From Clostridiales bacterium (GTDB taxonomy: Bacteria; Bacillota; Clostridia; Oscillospirales; Oscillospiraceae): 64,000 bases of DNA. Under the pieces are notes generated by a model that had not been told where the DNA came from, ran no database searches, and saw nothing but the letters and a program-made list of their open reading frames with translations. The position numbers and the translations under genes were made by a program. The stretch covers positions 1 through 64,000 of the forward strand of contig JAHZGF010000009.1 in assembly GCA_019420945.1 (NCBI GenBank), given 5' to 3'. Shown here piece after piece: positions 25,693 to 34,465 of this stretch. Every line of letters starts with the position of its first letter. Position 1 is the first letter of the stretch.

Positions 25693-27363
25693 ATGCCTGC
25701 AAAATGCAACATTCCGCCCTCTGAGCGGCAGGCGCTGTTTGACCTGTTCCCCTCCGGCCTCACCCCGGAGGAGGAGGCCCAAGCCGTCCGTATCTTTGAC
25801 CAGTATCTTTTTTATCAGCCCAAGGGCCGCCATCGACTTTGTCTCTGCACCAGCTGCGGAAATCTGTGGCGGGAGACCATCAGCGAGGCCAAAGGCCGCC
25901 ACGGCTGGCGGCATAATGAGGCCACCAGCTGCCCCCGGTGCGGGGCCCGGGTCACCCTGAAATGCATCGGCCGCTTTGGCAAGTATGGCCGCTACCCATC
26001 CCTGCATGAGGAGCACAATCTGGTGGTATTCCGGCCCGCTGCGGATGGCGGCTTGCTGGTGTCCACCGGCCGGATCGTGGCAGACTATCAGCCGGGTATC
26101 TTTGACGGCTTGCTGGGGGATGAGGCGGATCTCTTCCCGGTGCCCACCCTGGATTACTGGGAGCGCCGGCGTTACTACATGGCCCCGGGACGCCTGGCCA
26201 GCTGGAAGCGGCACAGCGGCATCTACAAAGGGCCCTGGGGATACCCGGTATACGATGAAACGCCCTGGGAGGCCACTGTCAGCGCTGGGGAGCCAAATCC
26301 CACGGACAGTATCTATACCAGACAGCCAGACGGAGGATCCTACTGGATCATCGGGTGGGAGGCTTTGGCCGAGACCTCCATGCGCTACTCTGCCGTTGAC
26401 CAGTATTTTGCTCCGGAATGGGCACTACACCGGGACGTGGTCAGCTATCTGGCCCACTACACCCGCAGGCCCCAGCTGGAGATGCTGGTCAAACTGGACC
26501 ACAGCTGGGTGGTGGACCAACTCCTGGATACCGACAGTCTCAATGGCAGACTGCTCGACTGGCGGGCCACGCGGCCGGACCGTTTTTTCCGGCTGACCAA
26601 GCAGGCCTATCGGAGCTGGAGTCAGGCAGGCGGAGGCCAGGGGAGTCTGAGTGTGTATCAGCTGACAGGCCGAAAGATCAGCATGGACAAGTTGCTGCAG
26701 GTGCCTGGCATCATGTCGATTCCGGCGGATCTGATGCGCACGGTGTGCCGTCTGGCAGATCAGTATCAGATACCGCTGCTCCATCTGCTCAATTATCTGT
26801 CCGGGGAGAGCAGGGCCAGGACCTGGACGGACTATATCGACATGGGCCGTCAGATCGGCCTGGATTTTTGCAGGGAGGATGTGCTGCTCCCCAAAAATTT
26901 GACTGAGCGGCACGACACGGCCGTCCGTCAGATTTACCTCATCACCCATGCCGATGAGATCAAGGCCTACCGGAGACGACAGAAAGCACTGGATCGGCAG
27001 TATGGATTTTCCTATGGTGGCTATCTGATCCGGGCTCCTCTGGACGCCCAGGAGATTCTCCAGGAGGGCAAGGTACTGCAGCACTGTGTCGGCGGCTATG
27101 CCGATCGGCATATGAGAGGGGTGCTGGCCATCCTTTTCCTTCGCAGTGAGCAGGCCCCCGACACTCCGCTTTGTACCATCGAGATGAATGGAACCAACAT
27201 GGTACAGATCCACGGATATATGAACGACATAGGCGGCCCCAACCCGAGGAAGGCCTATGCCGCCATCCTGGACCAATGGCTGCCCTGGGTGAAATCCGGC
27301 AGTCAGAGAGACCAGCAGGGCCGGCCGGTCCTGCCTGAGAAAGTGAAGGTGAAAACAGCATGA
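25693..27363 (+). CDS. PcfJ-domain protein
   Basis: A 556-aa protein. The N-terminal quarter has two CxxC pairs (CTSCGNLW and CPRCGARV), a probable zinc ribbon. The C-terminal part has the PcfJ signature EGKVLQHCVGGY, followed by ILFLR and APDTPLCTIEM. PcfJ was first described on conjugative plasmid pCF10, and phages and other elements carry relatives; the biochemical role is unknown. ATG at 25693 follows a G-rich site one base after the upstream stop. Confidence 0.8.
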   Translation: MPAKCNIPPSERQALFDLFPSGLTPEEEAQAVRIFDQYLFYQPKGRHRLCLCTSCGNLWRETISEAKGRHGWRHNEATSCPRCGARVTLKCIGRFGKYGRYPSLHEEHNLVVFRPAADGGLLVSTGRIVADYQPGIFDGLLGDEADLFPVPTLDYWERRRYYMAPGRLASWKRHSGIYKGPWGYPVYDETPWEATVSAGEPNPTDSIYTRQPDGGSYWIIGWEALAETSMRYSAVDQYFAPEWALHRDVVSYLAHYTRRPQLEMLVKLDHSWVVDQLLDTDSLNGRLLDWRATRPDRFFRLTKQAYRSWSQAGGGQGSLSVYQLTGRKISMDKLLQVPGIMSIPADLMRTVCRLADQYQIPLLHLLNYLSGESRARTWTDYIDMGRQIGLDFCREDVLLPKNLTERHDTAVRQIYLITHADEIKAYRRRQKALDRQYGFSYGGYLIRAPLDAQEILQEGKVLQHCVGGYADRHMRGVLAILFLRSEQAPDTPLCTIEMNGTNMVQIHGYMNDIGGPNPRKAYAAILDQWLPWVKSGSQRDQQGRPVLPEKVKVKTA

Positions 27364-28211
27364 GTGAGCAGATGATGGAAGCCCGCCCCATTGAGACCAT
27401 CACGGCGGAGATCCTGGTCTACAAAAATCAGGCGGGGGCGGCCATCCTGGAGATCGGGCGACGGCTCATTGAGGCCAAGGAACAGCTGGAGCATGGGGCC
27501 TGGAGTGCCTGGCTGAAGGACCGGGTGTCCTTTTCCGAGCGGAGCGCCCAGAACTTTATGAGGCTTGCCCGGGAGTACCAAAACCCGCAGACGTTTGCGG
27601 ATTTGGGGGCCAGCAAGGCCCTGGCGCTGCTGGACATTCCGGCAGAGGACCGGGAGGCATTTGCCGAAGAGGTTGACGCCGAGCACTGCTCCGTCCGGGA
27701 TCTGCAGGCGGCCATCAAGGCCCGACAGGAGGCGGAGAATCAGGCCAAGGGTTGGGCCCTCAAGTGCGAGCAGGCCAAGGCCGAGGCGGATGCCGCCCGG
27801 GATGCCGCCCGGAAACGGGAAGAGGAACTCAAGACGGCCAATGGTGTGATGGCTGGCCTGAGAGAGGAGCGGCGGGAGCTGAAGCGGCAGGTCAAGGAGC
27901 TGGAGTCCCGTCCGGTGGAGGTGGCCACCCGGGATGCCGCCCCGGAGCAGATCGAGGCGGCAAAGGCGGAAGCCAGCGCTGCAGCCCAGGAGCAGATTGA
28001 CCAGCTCACCGCTCAGTTGGAGGCGGCAAAGAAATCCGCACCCATAGCGGACGCCTCTGTCCGTGCCCTGTCCGAAATCAACCTGCTGCTGAGGCAGATC
28101 CAGACGGCCGCTCATCAGATCCAAGAGCAGCTGAGTCAGCTGGATGAGCTGTCAAAGGCCAGAGTGGAGGCCGCCATGAAGGTGGTGCTGCGGAATATGA
28201 TGGAGGAGTGA
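27360..28211 (+). CDS. DUF3102 protein with long coiled coil
   Basis: A 283-aa protein. The first 100 residues match DUF3102 (AGAAILEIGRRLIEAKEQL, then SFSERSAQNFMRLA). Residues 115-240 are a charged coiled coil and the C-terminus is helical. DUF3102 proteins are common on phages and conjugative elements and may bind DNA; role unknown. The start overlaps the PcfJ stop. Codons at 27,587-27,606 share 20 identical bases with the hairpin at the left end. Confidence 0.8.
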   Translation: MSEQMMEARPIETITAEILVYKNQAGAAILEIGRRLIEAKEQLEHGAWSAWLKDRVSFSERSAQNFMRLAREYQNPQTFADLGASKALALLDIPAEDREAFAEEVDAEHCSVRDLQAAIKARQEAENQAKGWALKCEQAKAEADAARDAARKREEELKTANGVMAGLREERRELKRQVKELESRPVEVATRDAAPEQIEAAKAEASAAAQEQIDQLTAQLEAAKKSAPIADASVRALSEINLLLRQIQTAAHQIQEQLSQLDELSKARVEAAMKVVLRNMMEE

Positions 28212-28213
28212 AC

Positions 28214-28636
28214 GTGGAACGGTTGACACATGAAGCAGACTTTGGGCTGGAAGATTGGGAGGAAACCCTGTTTTCTGTGCCGAGTGATCCTAACGGCGCA
28301 TACAACATCCTAGATATTGCGAAACACCAGGGAGAGCCTGAGTTTGACGAAATATTGAAAAGCATTGCGCTCAGACTCAGCGAGATTGAGAATGTATTGG
28401 GCGACGATTACAACCTATCTTTGATCTGGCATCTTGTGGAGGCTGAGCGTGACGGGCGAATTATCGTAATGAAGTACGCAGAACGGGAAGGTGTTGCTAG
28501 GATGAAGGAGCTTGCGAAAGCGGACAAGGACGGGCGGTGCGTGGTGCTACCGCCGGATGACTACACCTGGACTATCAGAGGAGACGTCATTCGCGATTTG
28601 ATCCAGTGCAACTGTCGGGCAGCTGAGAAAATCTGA
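28214..28636 (+). CDS. Hypothetical phage protein
   Basis: A 140-aa acidic protein with GTG start chosen because GGAGGA lies seven bases upstream; the GTG at 28208 is too close. The sequence is well-formed and hydrophilic, with a helical middle (EILKSIALRLSEIENVLGDD). Its lower GC content than its neighbours suggests separate acquisition. No family recognised. Confidence 0.6.
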   Translation: MERLTHEADFGLEDWEETLFSVPSDPNGAYNILDIAKHQGEPEFDEILKSIALRLSEIENVLGDDYNLSLIWHLVEAERDGRIIVMKYAEREGVARMKELAKADKDGRCVVLPPDDYTWTIRGDVIRDLIQCNCRAAEKI

Positions 28637-28648
28637 AGGGAGAAAATC

Positions 28649-29041
28649 ATGGCTGAGTACATGGACATCAATGCTGAGGCCATCGAAACGGCAGCAAAGG
28701 AAATCGCAGAGTTGTTCGGAGCGACCGCAGACCTTCTAAATGGGCTCTTTCAGCAAATTGCAGATCTTGCATATGAGATTCTTCTGAGACCTTTACATTC
28801 AGATGATAATATAAAGCCAAAAACAGAGCCTTGGAAGGAAAGCGGGTGGAAACAGCAGCATGATCAACGGTATAAAATCCTTTTTGTTTTTGGCCGCAGA
28901 AAACGAAAGCAGCGCCGCCCGAATCCGGGCTGCGCTGCTTCATCTTCGTTGTATGCAGATATTGCTCAAATAACGACAAAACGCATTGAAATTCTGCGAT
29001 TTTTTAAAATACTTGTTGGAAATGACAAGATAGGGCATTGA
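28649..29041 (+). CDS. Hypothetical phage protein, C-terminal part doubtful
   Basis: A reading frame of 130 aa with a ribosome site (AAGGGAG). Residues 1-50 form plausible amphipathic helices (ATADLLNGLFQQIADLAYEI). From about residue 85 the frame passes through a GC-rich hairpin at 28,907-28,940 and becomes basic and irregular, so the true gene may be a shortened relic. The region is AT-richer than its surroundings. No family recognised. Confidence 0.4.
   Translation: MAEYMDINAEAIETAAKEIAELFGATADLLNGLFQQIADLAYEILLRPLHSDDNIKPKTEPWKESGWKQQHDQRYKILFVFGRRKRKQRRPNPGCAASSSLYADIAQITTKRIEILRFFKILVGNDKIGH
28907..28940 (+). terminator. Hairpin inside the 28,649 frame
   Basis: AAGCAGCGC, an inner GCCCG / CGGGC pair and GCGCTGCTT form a long stem followed by CATCTTCG. 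It resembles a terminator and casts doubt on the overlapping reading frame. Confidence 0.45.
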
Positions 29042-29054
29042 CTTTTTCCCGAAG

Positions 29055-29789
29055 TTGAAACAACATGATAAAAACGAGGAAGGAGGTGGGACTATCGCAA
29101 GACGGGAAAAAATCGTGACCGCCGGGCGGATGGTGTACTGTGTCAGCTACCCGGTGCCCAAGTACCGGCGGGAGGACACACCCCGGCAGCGGGGAGAAAA
29201 ACGCCGGGCCAGCAGTCAATGGCAGGCCCGCATCAACCGGCTGAAAAGCTGCCGGAAGCTGGAGCAGCTGATCTACGCCAACTTCGGCCCCGGGGATCGC
29301 TACGTCACCCTGACCTACCGGGACGAGTGCCTGGCCGCCTCCCGGCGGGAGGTGATGGGGGACATCAAGTATTTTCGCCGCAAGCTGGCCCAGCGGCGGC
29401 AGGCCCGGGGCGAGAGCTGCCGCTACCTCTATACCGTGGAGCACAAGACCAGCGGGGGCCGGTGGCATGCCCACATGATTCTGAGCGGCGCCGGGCCGGA
29501 CGATCTGGAGGACATCCAGCAGAGCTGGACCAAAGGCGCCGCCCATGTAGAGTGGTTTGATCTCCAGCAGGGGGAGGCCCTGGCCACCTATCTGGCCAAG
29601 GAATCCCCGGACCATGTGGGGGAGCATCCCTGGATGGCCTCCCGGGGGCTGCGGCGGCCCGAGGTGGACAGCCTGCTGGTGCCTGACTCCGCCCGGCTCA
29701 GTATCCCAGCCGGGGCGGTGGTCAAGGACCGGGCCCAGGTCTCCAACAGCTATGGGGAATTTGAGTACATCCAGTATTTCATCCCATGA
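29055..29789 (+). CDS. HUH-type rolling-circle replication-associated protein
   Basis: Up to 244 aa. A strand RYVTLTYRDE and the metal-binding motif WHAHMIL (HUH type) are followed by the likely nucleophile Tyr in ATYLAKES. Such proteins nick DNA and are widespread in Firmicutes phages, alone or with DnaB-type systems. The TTG at 29055 has no ribosome site. AAGGAGGTG at 29080-29088 points to ATC at 29094 as the initiation codon, giving a natural-looking N-terminus (I/M)ARREKIVTAG. Confidence 0.75.
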   Translation: MKQHDKNEEGGGTIARREKIVTAGRMVYCVSYPVPKYRREDTPRQRGEKRRASSQWQARINRLKSCRKLEQLIYANFGPGDRYVTLTYRDECLAASRREVMGDIKYFRRKLAQRRQARGESCRYLYTVEHKTSGGRWHAHMILSGAGPDDLEDIQQSWTKGAAHVEWFDLQQGEALATYLAKESPDHVGEHPWMASRGLRRPEVDSLLVPDSARLSIPAGAVVKDRAQVSNSYGEFEYIQYFIP

Positions 29790-29859
29790 CAAGTTCACAC
29801 GCGCGCGTCTTTTATAGGCTTGAAGGAGTATGTATTTTAAGAGAGAGGGTTACAAAACC

Positions 29860-30069
29860 ATGCCAAATGCGTTGCCAGGCCGTCCGGTCTGTGGTAAAAT
29901 TATCGTGACAGGTGAGAGGGCCATGTGTCCCAACTGTCACCGCTGGCTGCCCGGCCTATTTCCGGCTGGATCCCAGGCAAGCGGGATTCTGCTGTACTGC
30001 AAGCGGTGCAAGCAGGAATTTGAAATTCATACCCAGCGACCTGCGGCCACAGCGCCCTGCGTCCGATGA
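29860..30069 (+). CDS. Small zinc-ribbon protein (cysteine-rich KTR/Com-like)
   Basis: About 70 aa, with CPNCHRWLPG and YCKRCKQEFEI forming two CxxC pairs, as in Com/KTR-type zinc ribbons near late phage genes. ATG at 29860 has AGAGAGGG ten bases upstream; a shorter start at the methionine before CPNC is possible. Com proteins regulate translation of phage Mu mom, but no mom-like gene is nearby. The end overlaps the terminator stem. Confidence 0.6.
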   Translation: MPNALPGRPVCGKIIVTGERAMCPNCHRWLPGLFPAGSQASGILLYCKRCKQEFEIHTQRPAATAPCVR

Positions 30070-30118
30070 TTGATCCCCACGGGAGTCATCACGGATGCAG
30101 GGCGCTTTTTGTTTTGCC
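30051..30118 (+). terminator. Terminator before the packaging genes
   Basis: A long interrupted stem (AGCGCCCTGC / GCAGGGCGCT with inner pairs) is followed by TTTTTGTTTTG. It separates the early module from HNH and terminase. Confidence 0.75.
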
Positions 30119-30153
30119 TCCCACCAGGTGATAGCGGGAGAGGAGGCAAAACA

Positions 30154-30507
30154 ATGGCCCAGAAACCCTTGCGGCCCTGTAAGCATCCAGGATGCAGGGA
30201 GCTGACCAGGGAAGGCTGGTGTCCCCGACACAAGCCCCGGCACAAGCGGGGAGAGAGCCAGGCCTGGCACAAGCTGTATAACCTGCCGGTCTGGTCTCGA
30301 CTCCGGGCAGATCAGCTGATGCGGCATCCCTGGTGCCAGCAGTGCCAACGGGAGGGGCGGCCGGATGTCCGGGCCACAGTGGTGGATCACATCGTGGCCC
30401 ATCGGGGGAATTTGGCCCGCTTTACCGACCCGGACAATCTGCAAAGCCTGTGCAAGCATTGCCACGACCGGAAAACCCTCCGGGAGCGGCGCCAGCGGCA
30501 GGGGTAA
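30154..30507 (+). CDS. HNH endonuclease
   Basis: A 117-aa protein with zinc-binding cysteines (CKHPGC, CQQC, CKHC) around the HNH core: VVDHIVAHRGN, then DNLQSLCKHCHDRKT. It lies just before the small terminase gene. In HK97-like phages an HNH protein in this position assists terminase cleavage at cos. The start follows GGAGGCAAAACA. Confidence 0.88.
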   Translation: MAQKPLRPCKHPGCRELTREGWCPRHKPRHKRGESQAWHKLYNLPVWSRLRADQLMRHPWCQQCQREGRPDVRATVVDHIVAHRGNLARFTDPDNLQSLCKHCHDRKTLRERRQRQG

Positions 30508-30705
30508 TCCGGCCGGGTTTCTACGCCTGCGCCGGCGCGTGTGCGCACGGGCGCGGGCGGGCCTGGGTGCGCCTGTCCGGGGGGATCCTTTCCGGGCATG
30601 GCAAGGCACCCCCACCCCTGGAAAATCCACCTGGGGGATCGGAAAGACCCCGCATCCCCTCGATTGTAAAAAATTTTCCCCCATCAGCCGGAAAGGAGGC
30701 GGGAT
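30508..30705 (+). other. HNH-terminase gap, candidate cos region
   Basis: No gene is visible in this 198-bp, very GC-rich gap. It contains the palindrome GCGCCGGCGC-like run near 30,530, alternating CG/GTGCGCAC sequence, and C-rich tracts near 30,608. In HK97-type phages with an HNH protein, cos lies here. The cut position cannot be read from the sequence. Confidence 0.4.
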
Positions 30706-31236
30706 ATGCCCACACCAAGCAAAACCACGGCCAACATGAGCAAGCATCTGACCCGGGAAGAACGGGAGCAGCGGCAGCAGGCGGAGCAATCCACCATGCC
30801 ACACCGGGGCAAGCCCAGGCGGCCGGGCGTCCTGATCTCCGGTGACTCCAAGGCCAAGGCCTACTGGGAGAAAATCTGGGCAGACATGGAGGAGTTGGAG
30901 ATCCTGGACACCCTGGATGCTCCGGCCCTGGCGGGGCTGTGCTCCATGCTGGCCCTCCGGGATCGGTTGGCCAAGATGACCCCCCAGCTGCTGGAGGCGC
31001 TGAGGGAGCTGGAGGGGCAGTGCAACCCATCCACCGAGCATGGCCGGGCGGTCTTGGAACAACTGGGGCGGATGCTGCGCCAGGCCAACGCCCTGAGTGA
31101 TAAGCGGCTCAAGCTGGATACCCAAATCCTGAGCTATGCCGACAAGCTGGGGCTGACCCCCAGCGGCCGCAGCCGCCTGGCGGTGCGCAAGGCGGCAGAG
31201 ACCACGCCGGACGAGGACGATGACCTCTTTGCCTAG
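30706..31236 (+). CDS. Terminase small subunit, P27 family
   Basis: A 176-aa protein with the P27 pattern: KAYWEKIWADMEELEILDTL at about 47-66, then LCSMLALRDRL and a C-terminal acidic tail. It recognises phage DNA and hands it to the large subunit. AAAGGAGGCGGGAT precedes the ATG. The large-subunit gene overlaps by 17 bp. Confidence 0.88.
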   Translation: MPTPSKTTANMSKHLTREEREQRQQAEQSTMPHRGKPRRPGVLISGDSKAKAYWEKIWADMEELEILDTLDAPALAGLCSMLALRDRLAKMTPQLLEALRELEGQCNPSTEHGRAVLEQLGRMLRQANALSDKRLKLDTQILSYADKLGLTPSGRSRLAVRKAAETTPDEDDDLFA

Positions 31237-33031
31237 ACATCCGAACGGCCAGCATCACTGCACCGCCGTCTATGCCAAGCAGGTGGTGGCGGGGCGGCTG
31301 AGGGAGCTGTGCTGTCCCTATGAGATCAAGGCCTGCCAGCGGCATCTGGACGACCTGAAGCGCCAAGGAGACCCGGATTTTCCCTACATCTTTGACGAGA
31401 CTCGGGCGGATCGGATCTACCGCTGGTTTTCCCTGTGCATCCAGGTCCGGGGTGTGGACGCCGGAAAGCCCTTTGTGTTGGAGGACTGGCAGAAGTTTGA
31501 TCTGGGGGTCACCTATGGCTGGGTCCATAAGGACACCGGCGCCCGGCGGTTTGTGCGTACCTACAACAAGCGGGGGAGAGGCAACTACAAGACGGCGGAG
31601 AAGGCCTGCCAGGCCCTCTACCACATGAACGCCGACGTGTGCTATCCCCCGTATCACCCGGAGGAGCGGACCTTTGAGCTGGAGCCCGAGGTGAGCTTTG
31701 CCGCCGTCAACGGCAAGCAGGCGGAAAAGGGCTTTCAGGCGGCGGTCAAAATCGCCCGCCGGTCCCCGAAAATTGCCCGGCAGATGATTCTGCCCAAAGC
31801 CAACCCCTGCAAGTCCCGGCGGTACGGCGGCGAGATGTTCAAGATCTCCCGGGACAACGACTCCCTGGACGGCGGCGCCGCCAGCTACTACCTGGTGGAC
31901 GAGTATCACGCCCACAAGACCAGCGACGTTTACGAGATCGGCCTGAACTCCTTCGGCAAGCGCCGCCAGCCCCTGCTGGACTGCATCACCACAGCCGGAG
32001 ACGGCGCCGAGAGCAAGCCATGCTACGCCGAGGAGCGCTACTGCAAGATGATCCTGGACGGGGATGTAGTGGATGACCGCTACTTTGTCATGATCCGGGA
32101 ACTGCCCGAGGGGGAGGACCCCCACGACCGGCGCAAATGGCGCTGGGCAAACCCGGTACTGCGGGGGGACAGCACCTACGGGCGCTATCTGCTGGATGAG
32201 ATTGAGGCGGAGTATCCGGCGGCCTTCTTTTCCGGGGATCCGGAGAAGCTGCGGAAGTTTCTGACCCGCCGGCTGTGTCAGTGGCAGTCTGCCAGTGCCA
32301 ACAGCTACCTGTCCGCCGATCTGGTGAGGAAGGCCAGGGAGGCCATGGTGCCCACCGAAACCTTCCGCAGCCTGACCGATGGCCGGACATGCTATTGCGG
32401 TTACGATTTGGGCAAGCGCATCGACCTGAGCGGCGTGGGGGCGGTGTTCCTGCTGCCCGACGGCCGGGTGGCGGTGACCGCCCACGGTTTCCTGCCTCAG
32501 GAGGCCGCCCTGCGCCACGAGCACACCGACCGCATCCCCTACACCGCCTGGGCCGGGAAGGGCTTCTGTACCCTGACCCCCGGGGCGGTGACCGATAACC
32601 GCTATGTGTATAACTGGATTTGCGCCGGGGAGCGGGAGCGGGGCTGGCGGGTCCGGGAGGTGGACTATGACGGCCACAACGCCACAGATCTGGCCATCCA
32701 GATCTGTGAGGATCGCAACGACGAGGATTTCGTGGTGGAGATTGCCCAGAGCTGCGCCGGCCAGAACATGGCCGTCAAGGGGTTCCGGGAGCTGCTGATG
32801 AGCGGCGATCTCATTCTGGAGGAAAATCCGCTTTTCCTGCGCTGTCTGTCCAATGCCGTGGAGGTGGTCAACAATTTCGGGGACTCCAAGCTCTCCAAGC
32901 GCCACAAGGACGACTCCCAGCGCATTGACCCGGTGGCTGCCGTGATGAACGCCCTGGCCCGGGCTCTGGTGCAGCGCCAGGCCCCGCCCACCCTGGCCGA
33001 CCGGCTGGACAGCGGCAGCTATACCATGTGA
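31220..33031 (+). CDS. Terminase large subunit
   Basis: A 603-aa packaging ATPase-nuclease. The N-terminal ATPase domain has KRGRGNYKTAEKA as a Walker A-like motif (about 116-128) and YYLVDEYHAH as Walker B (about 228). The nuclease domain has GYDLGKRIDLSG with its metal-binding Asp and VDYDGHN further on. Length and order (TerS-TerL-portal) are normal for HK97-like siphoviruses. Confidence 0.93.
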   Translation: MTSLPRHPNGQHHCTAVYAKQVVAGRLRELCCPYEIKACQRHLDDLKRQGDPDFPYIFDETRADRIYRWFSLCIQVRGVDAGKPFVLEDWQKFDLGVTYGWVHKDTGARRFVRTYNKRGRGNYKTAEKACQALYHMNADVCYPPYHPEERTFELEPEVSFAAVNGKQAEKGFQAAVKIARRSPKIARQMILPKANPCKSRRYGGEMFKISRDNDSLDGGAASYYLVDEYHAHKTSDVYEIGLNSFGKRRQPLLDCITTAGDGAESKPCYAEERYCKMILDGDVVDDRYFVMIRELPEGEDPHDRRKWRWANPVLRGDSTYGRYLLDEIEAEYPAAFFSGDPEKLRKFLTRRLCQWQSASANSYLSADLVRKAREAMVPTETFRSLTDGRTCYCGYDLGKRIDLSGVGAVFLLPDGRVAVTAHGFLPQEAALRHEHTDRIPYTAWAGKGFCTLTPGAVTDNRYVYNWICAGERERGWRVREVDYDGHNATDLAIQICEDRNDEDFVVEIAQSCAGQNMAVKGFRELLMSGDLILEENPLFLRCLSNAVEVVNNFGDSKLSKRHKDDSQRIDPVAAVMNALARALVQRQAPPTLADRLDSGSYTM

Positions 33032-33041
33032 GGAGGACGAT

Positions 33042-33227
33042 ATGGATAAGAAGCAAACACGCCGGCGGATGGATTACATCGGCTCCGGGCTGATGGTTTT
33101 GGGCTGCCTGGGGATGGCCGGCGGGCTCTGGATGGTATTTCCCCCGGGCGGGGTGATCTGGCTGGGAGGCTGGGCCATGGCCCTGGGCTTTTTCCTGTGC
33201 CGGGCAGCGGGGAGGGATAGCGGTTGA
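33042..33227 (+). CDS. Small membrane protein
   Basis: A 61-aa protein with two hydrophobic helices (about 12-31 and 38-54) and a basic N-terminus. GAGGAC precedes the ATG. It is set between terminase and portal, where such small proteins are common; function unknown. Its stop overlaps the portal start. Confidence 0.6.
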   Translation: MDKKQTRRRMDYIGSGLMVLGCLGMAGGLWMVFPPGGVIWLGGWAMALGFFLCRAAGRDSG

Positions 33228-34465
33228 TTGCGGATCTCTTTTCCACCCCCCGGCAGCGGGGGGCCACGGTGATGACCACCCCCGGTGTTCTCTACGGCCC
33301 CGGCGGCATCCCCACCGGAGAGATGGCCAAAAAGCTGTCCGCCGTCTATGCGGCGGTGGACATTCGCTCCAACTCCATGAGCGTGATGCCCGCCTATGTG
33401 ATGGACACCCGTACCCGGGAACATGTGGAGCATCCCATCCTGGAGCTGCTCAGCGTCCGGCCCAACGAGGCCATGACCCCCAGCGCGCGCAAATATCTGC
33501 TGGAGCAGAGCGTGCTGCTGACCGGCAACGGCTACGACTGGATCATCCGGGACCCCATCTCCGCCCAGCCGGTGGAGCTGGTGCCCCTGCCCGGCAATCT
33601 GGTGCAGGTGTGGCTGGATACCAACCGGCGGCCCTGGTATGACGTGCAGCATCCGGTGACCGGAGAAGTAATGCGGCTGCCCTGTGAGGACGTGTGCCAC
33701 TACAAGGGCCCCAGCCGGCTGGGCTATGAGGGAGAGAGCGTGCTTACCTACGCCCGGGAGACCATCCGGGCCGGTTTGGCCGCCGGGGAATACAACACCC
33801 AGTTCTACGAGTCCGGCGGCCAGCCCTCCGGCGTGCTCTCGGTGGATGCGGATCTGGGGGGCTATGTCCTGGACAAGGACGGCAAGCCCACCGCCGAGAC
33901 CCGGAAGGACGCGCTGCGCAAAGAATGGGAGCGGGTCCACAGCGGCCCCCAGAACGCCCACCGGGTGGCCATTCTGGACCTGGGGCTGAAATACACGCCC
34001 CTGTCCATCTCCCAGCGGGACAGCCAGTTTGTGGAGCAGCAGAATGTGACGGTGCTGGACATCGCCCGGTTTTTCGGGGTGCCTGCCTACAAGCTCCAGG
34101 CCGGCAACCAGAGCTATAACGCCAATGAGCAGAACGCCATCGAATACCTGAGCAATCTCCAGCCCCGGGTGACCCAGACCGAGGAGGAGCAGACCTGGAA
34201 GCTGCTGCCGGCCCGGGATCAGCGGGCCGGGCTGGAGGTGCGCTATAACATGATGGCCATTCTCCGATCCGACAGCGCCAGCCGGGCCAGCTATTACAAA
34301 TCCATGTGGGAGTGCGGGGCATATTCCGTTAACGACATCCTGCGGCTGGAGGATATGCCCGACACTCCCGGCGGCGAGGAACACAACGCCAGCCTGAACT
34401 ATGTGCCGCTGTCCGAGTGGCGGCGCCTTTCCATTCTGCGAAACGGAGGAGATGAAACGAAATGA
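33224..34465 (+). CDS. Portal protein, HK97 family
   Basis: A 413-aa portal subunit. Family features: KLSAVYAAVDIRSNSMSVMP near the N-terminus, EQSVLLTGNGYDWIIRD, and IARFFGVPAYKL near residue 283. Twelve copies form the ring through which DNA enters and leaves the capsid. The TTG start overlaps the preceding stop, with GGGAGGGATAGCG upstream. Confidence 0.93.
   Translation: MIADLFSTPRQRGATVMTTPGVLYGPGGIPTGEMAKKLSAVYAAVDIRSNSMSVMPAYVMDTRTREHVEHPILELLSVRPNEAMTPSARKYLLEQSVLLTGNGYDWIIRDPISAQPVELVPLPGNLVQVWLDTNRRPWYDVQHPVTGEVMRLPCEDVCHYKGPSRLGYEGESVLTYARETIRAGLAAGEYNTQFYESGGQPSGVLSVDADLGGYVLDKDGKPTAETRKDALRKEWERVHSGPQNAHRVAILDLGLKYTPLSISQRDSQFVEQQNVTVLDIARFFGVPAYKLQAGNQSYNANEQNAIEYLSNLQPRVTQTEEEQTWKLLPARDQRAGLEVRYNMMAILRSDSASRASYYKSMWECGAYSVNDILRLEDMPDTPGGEEHNASLNYVPLSEWRRLSILRNGGDETK

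Noticed and set aside
28668..28979. Minus-strand frame of 103 codons
   Set aside because: No ribosome site, no recognisable family, and it crosses a terminator-like hairpin.
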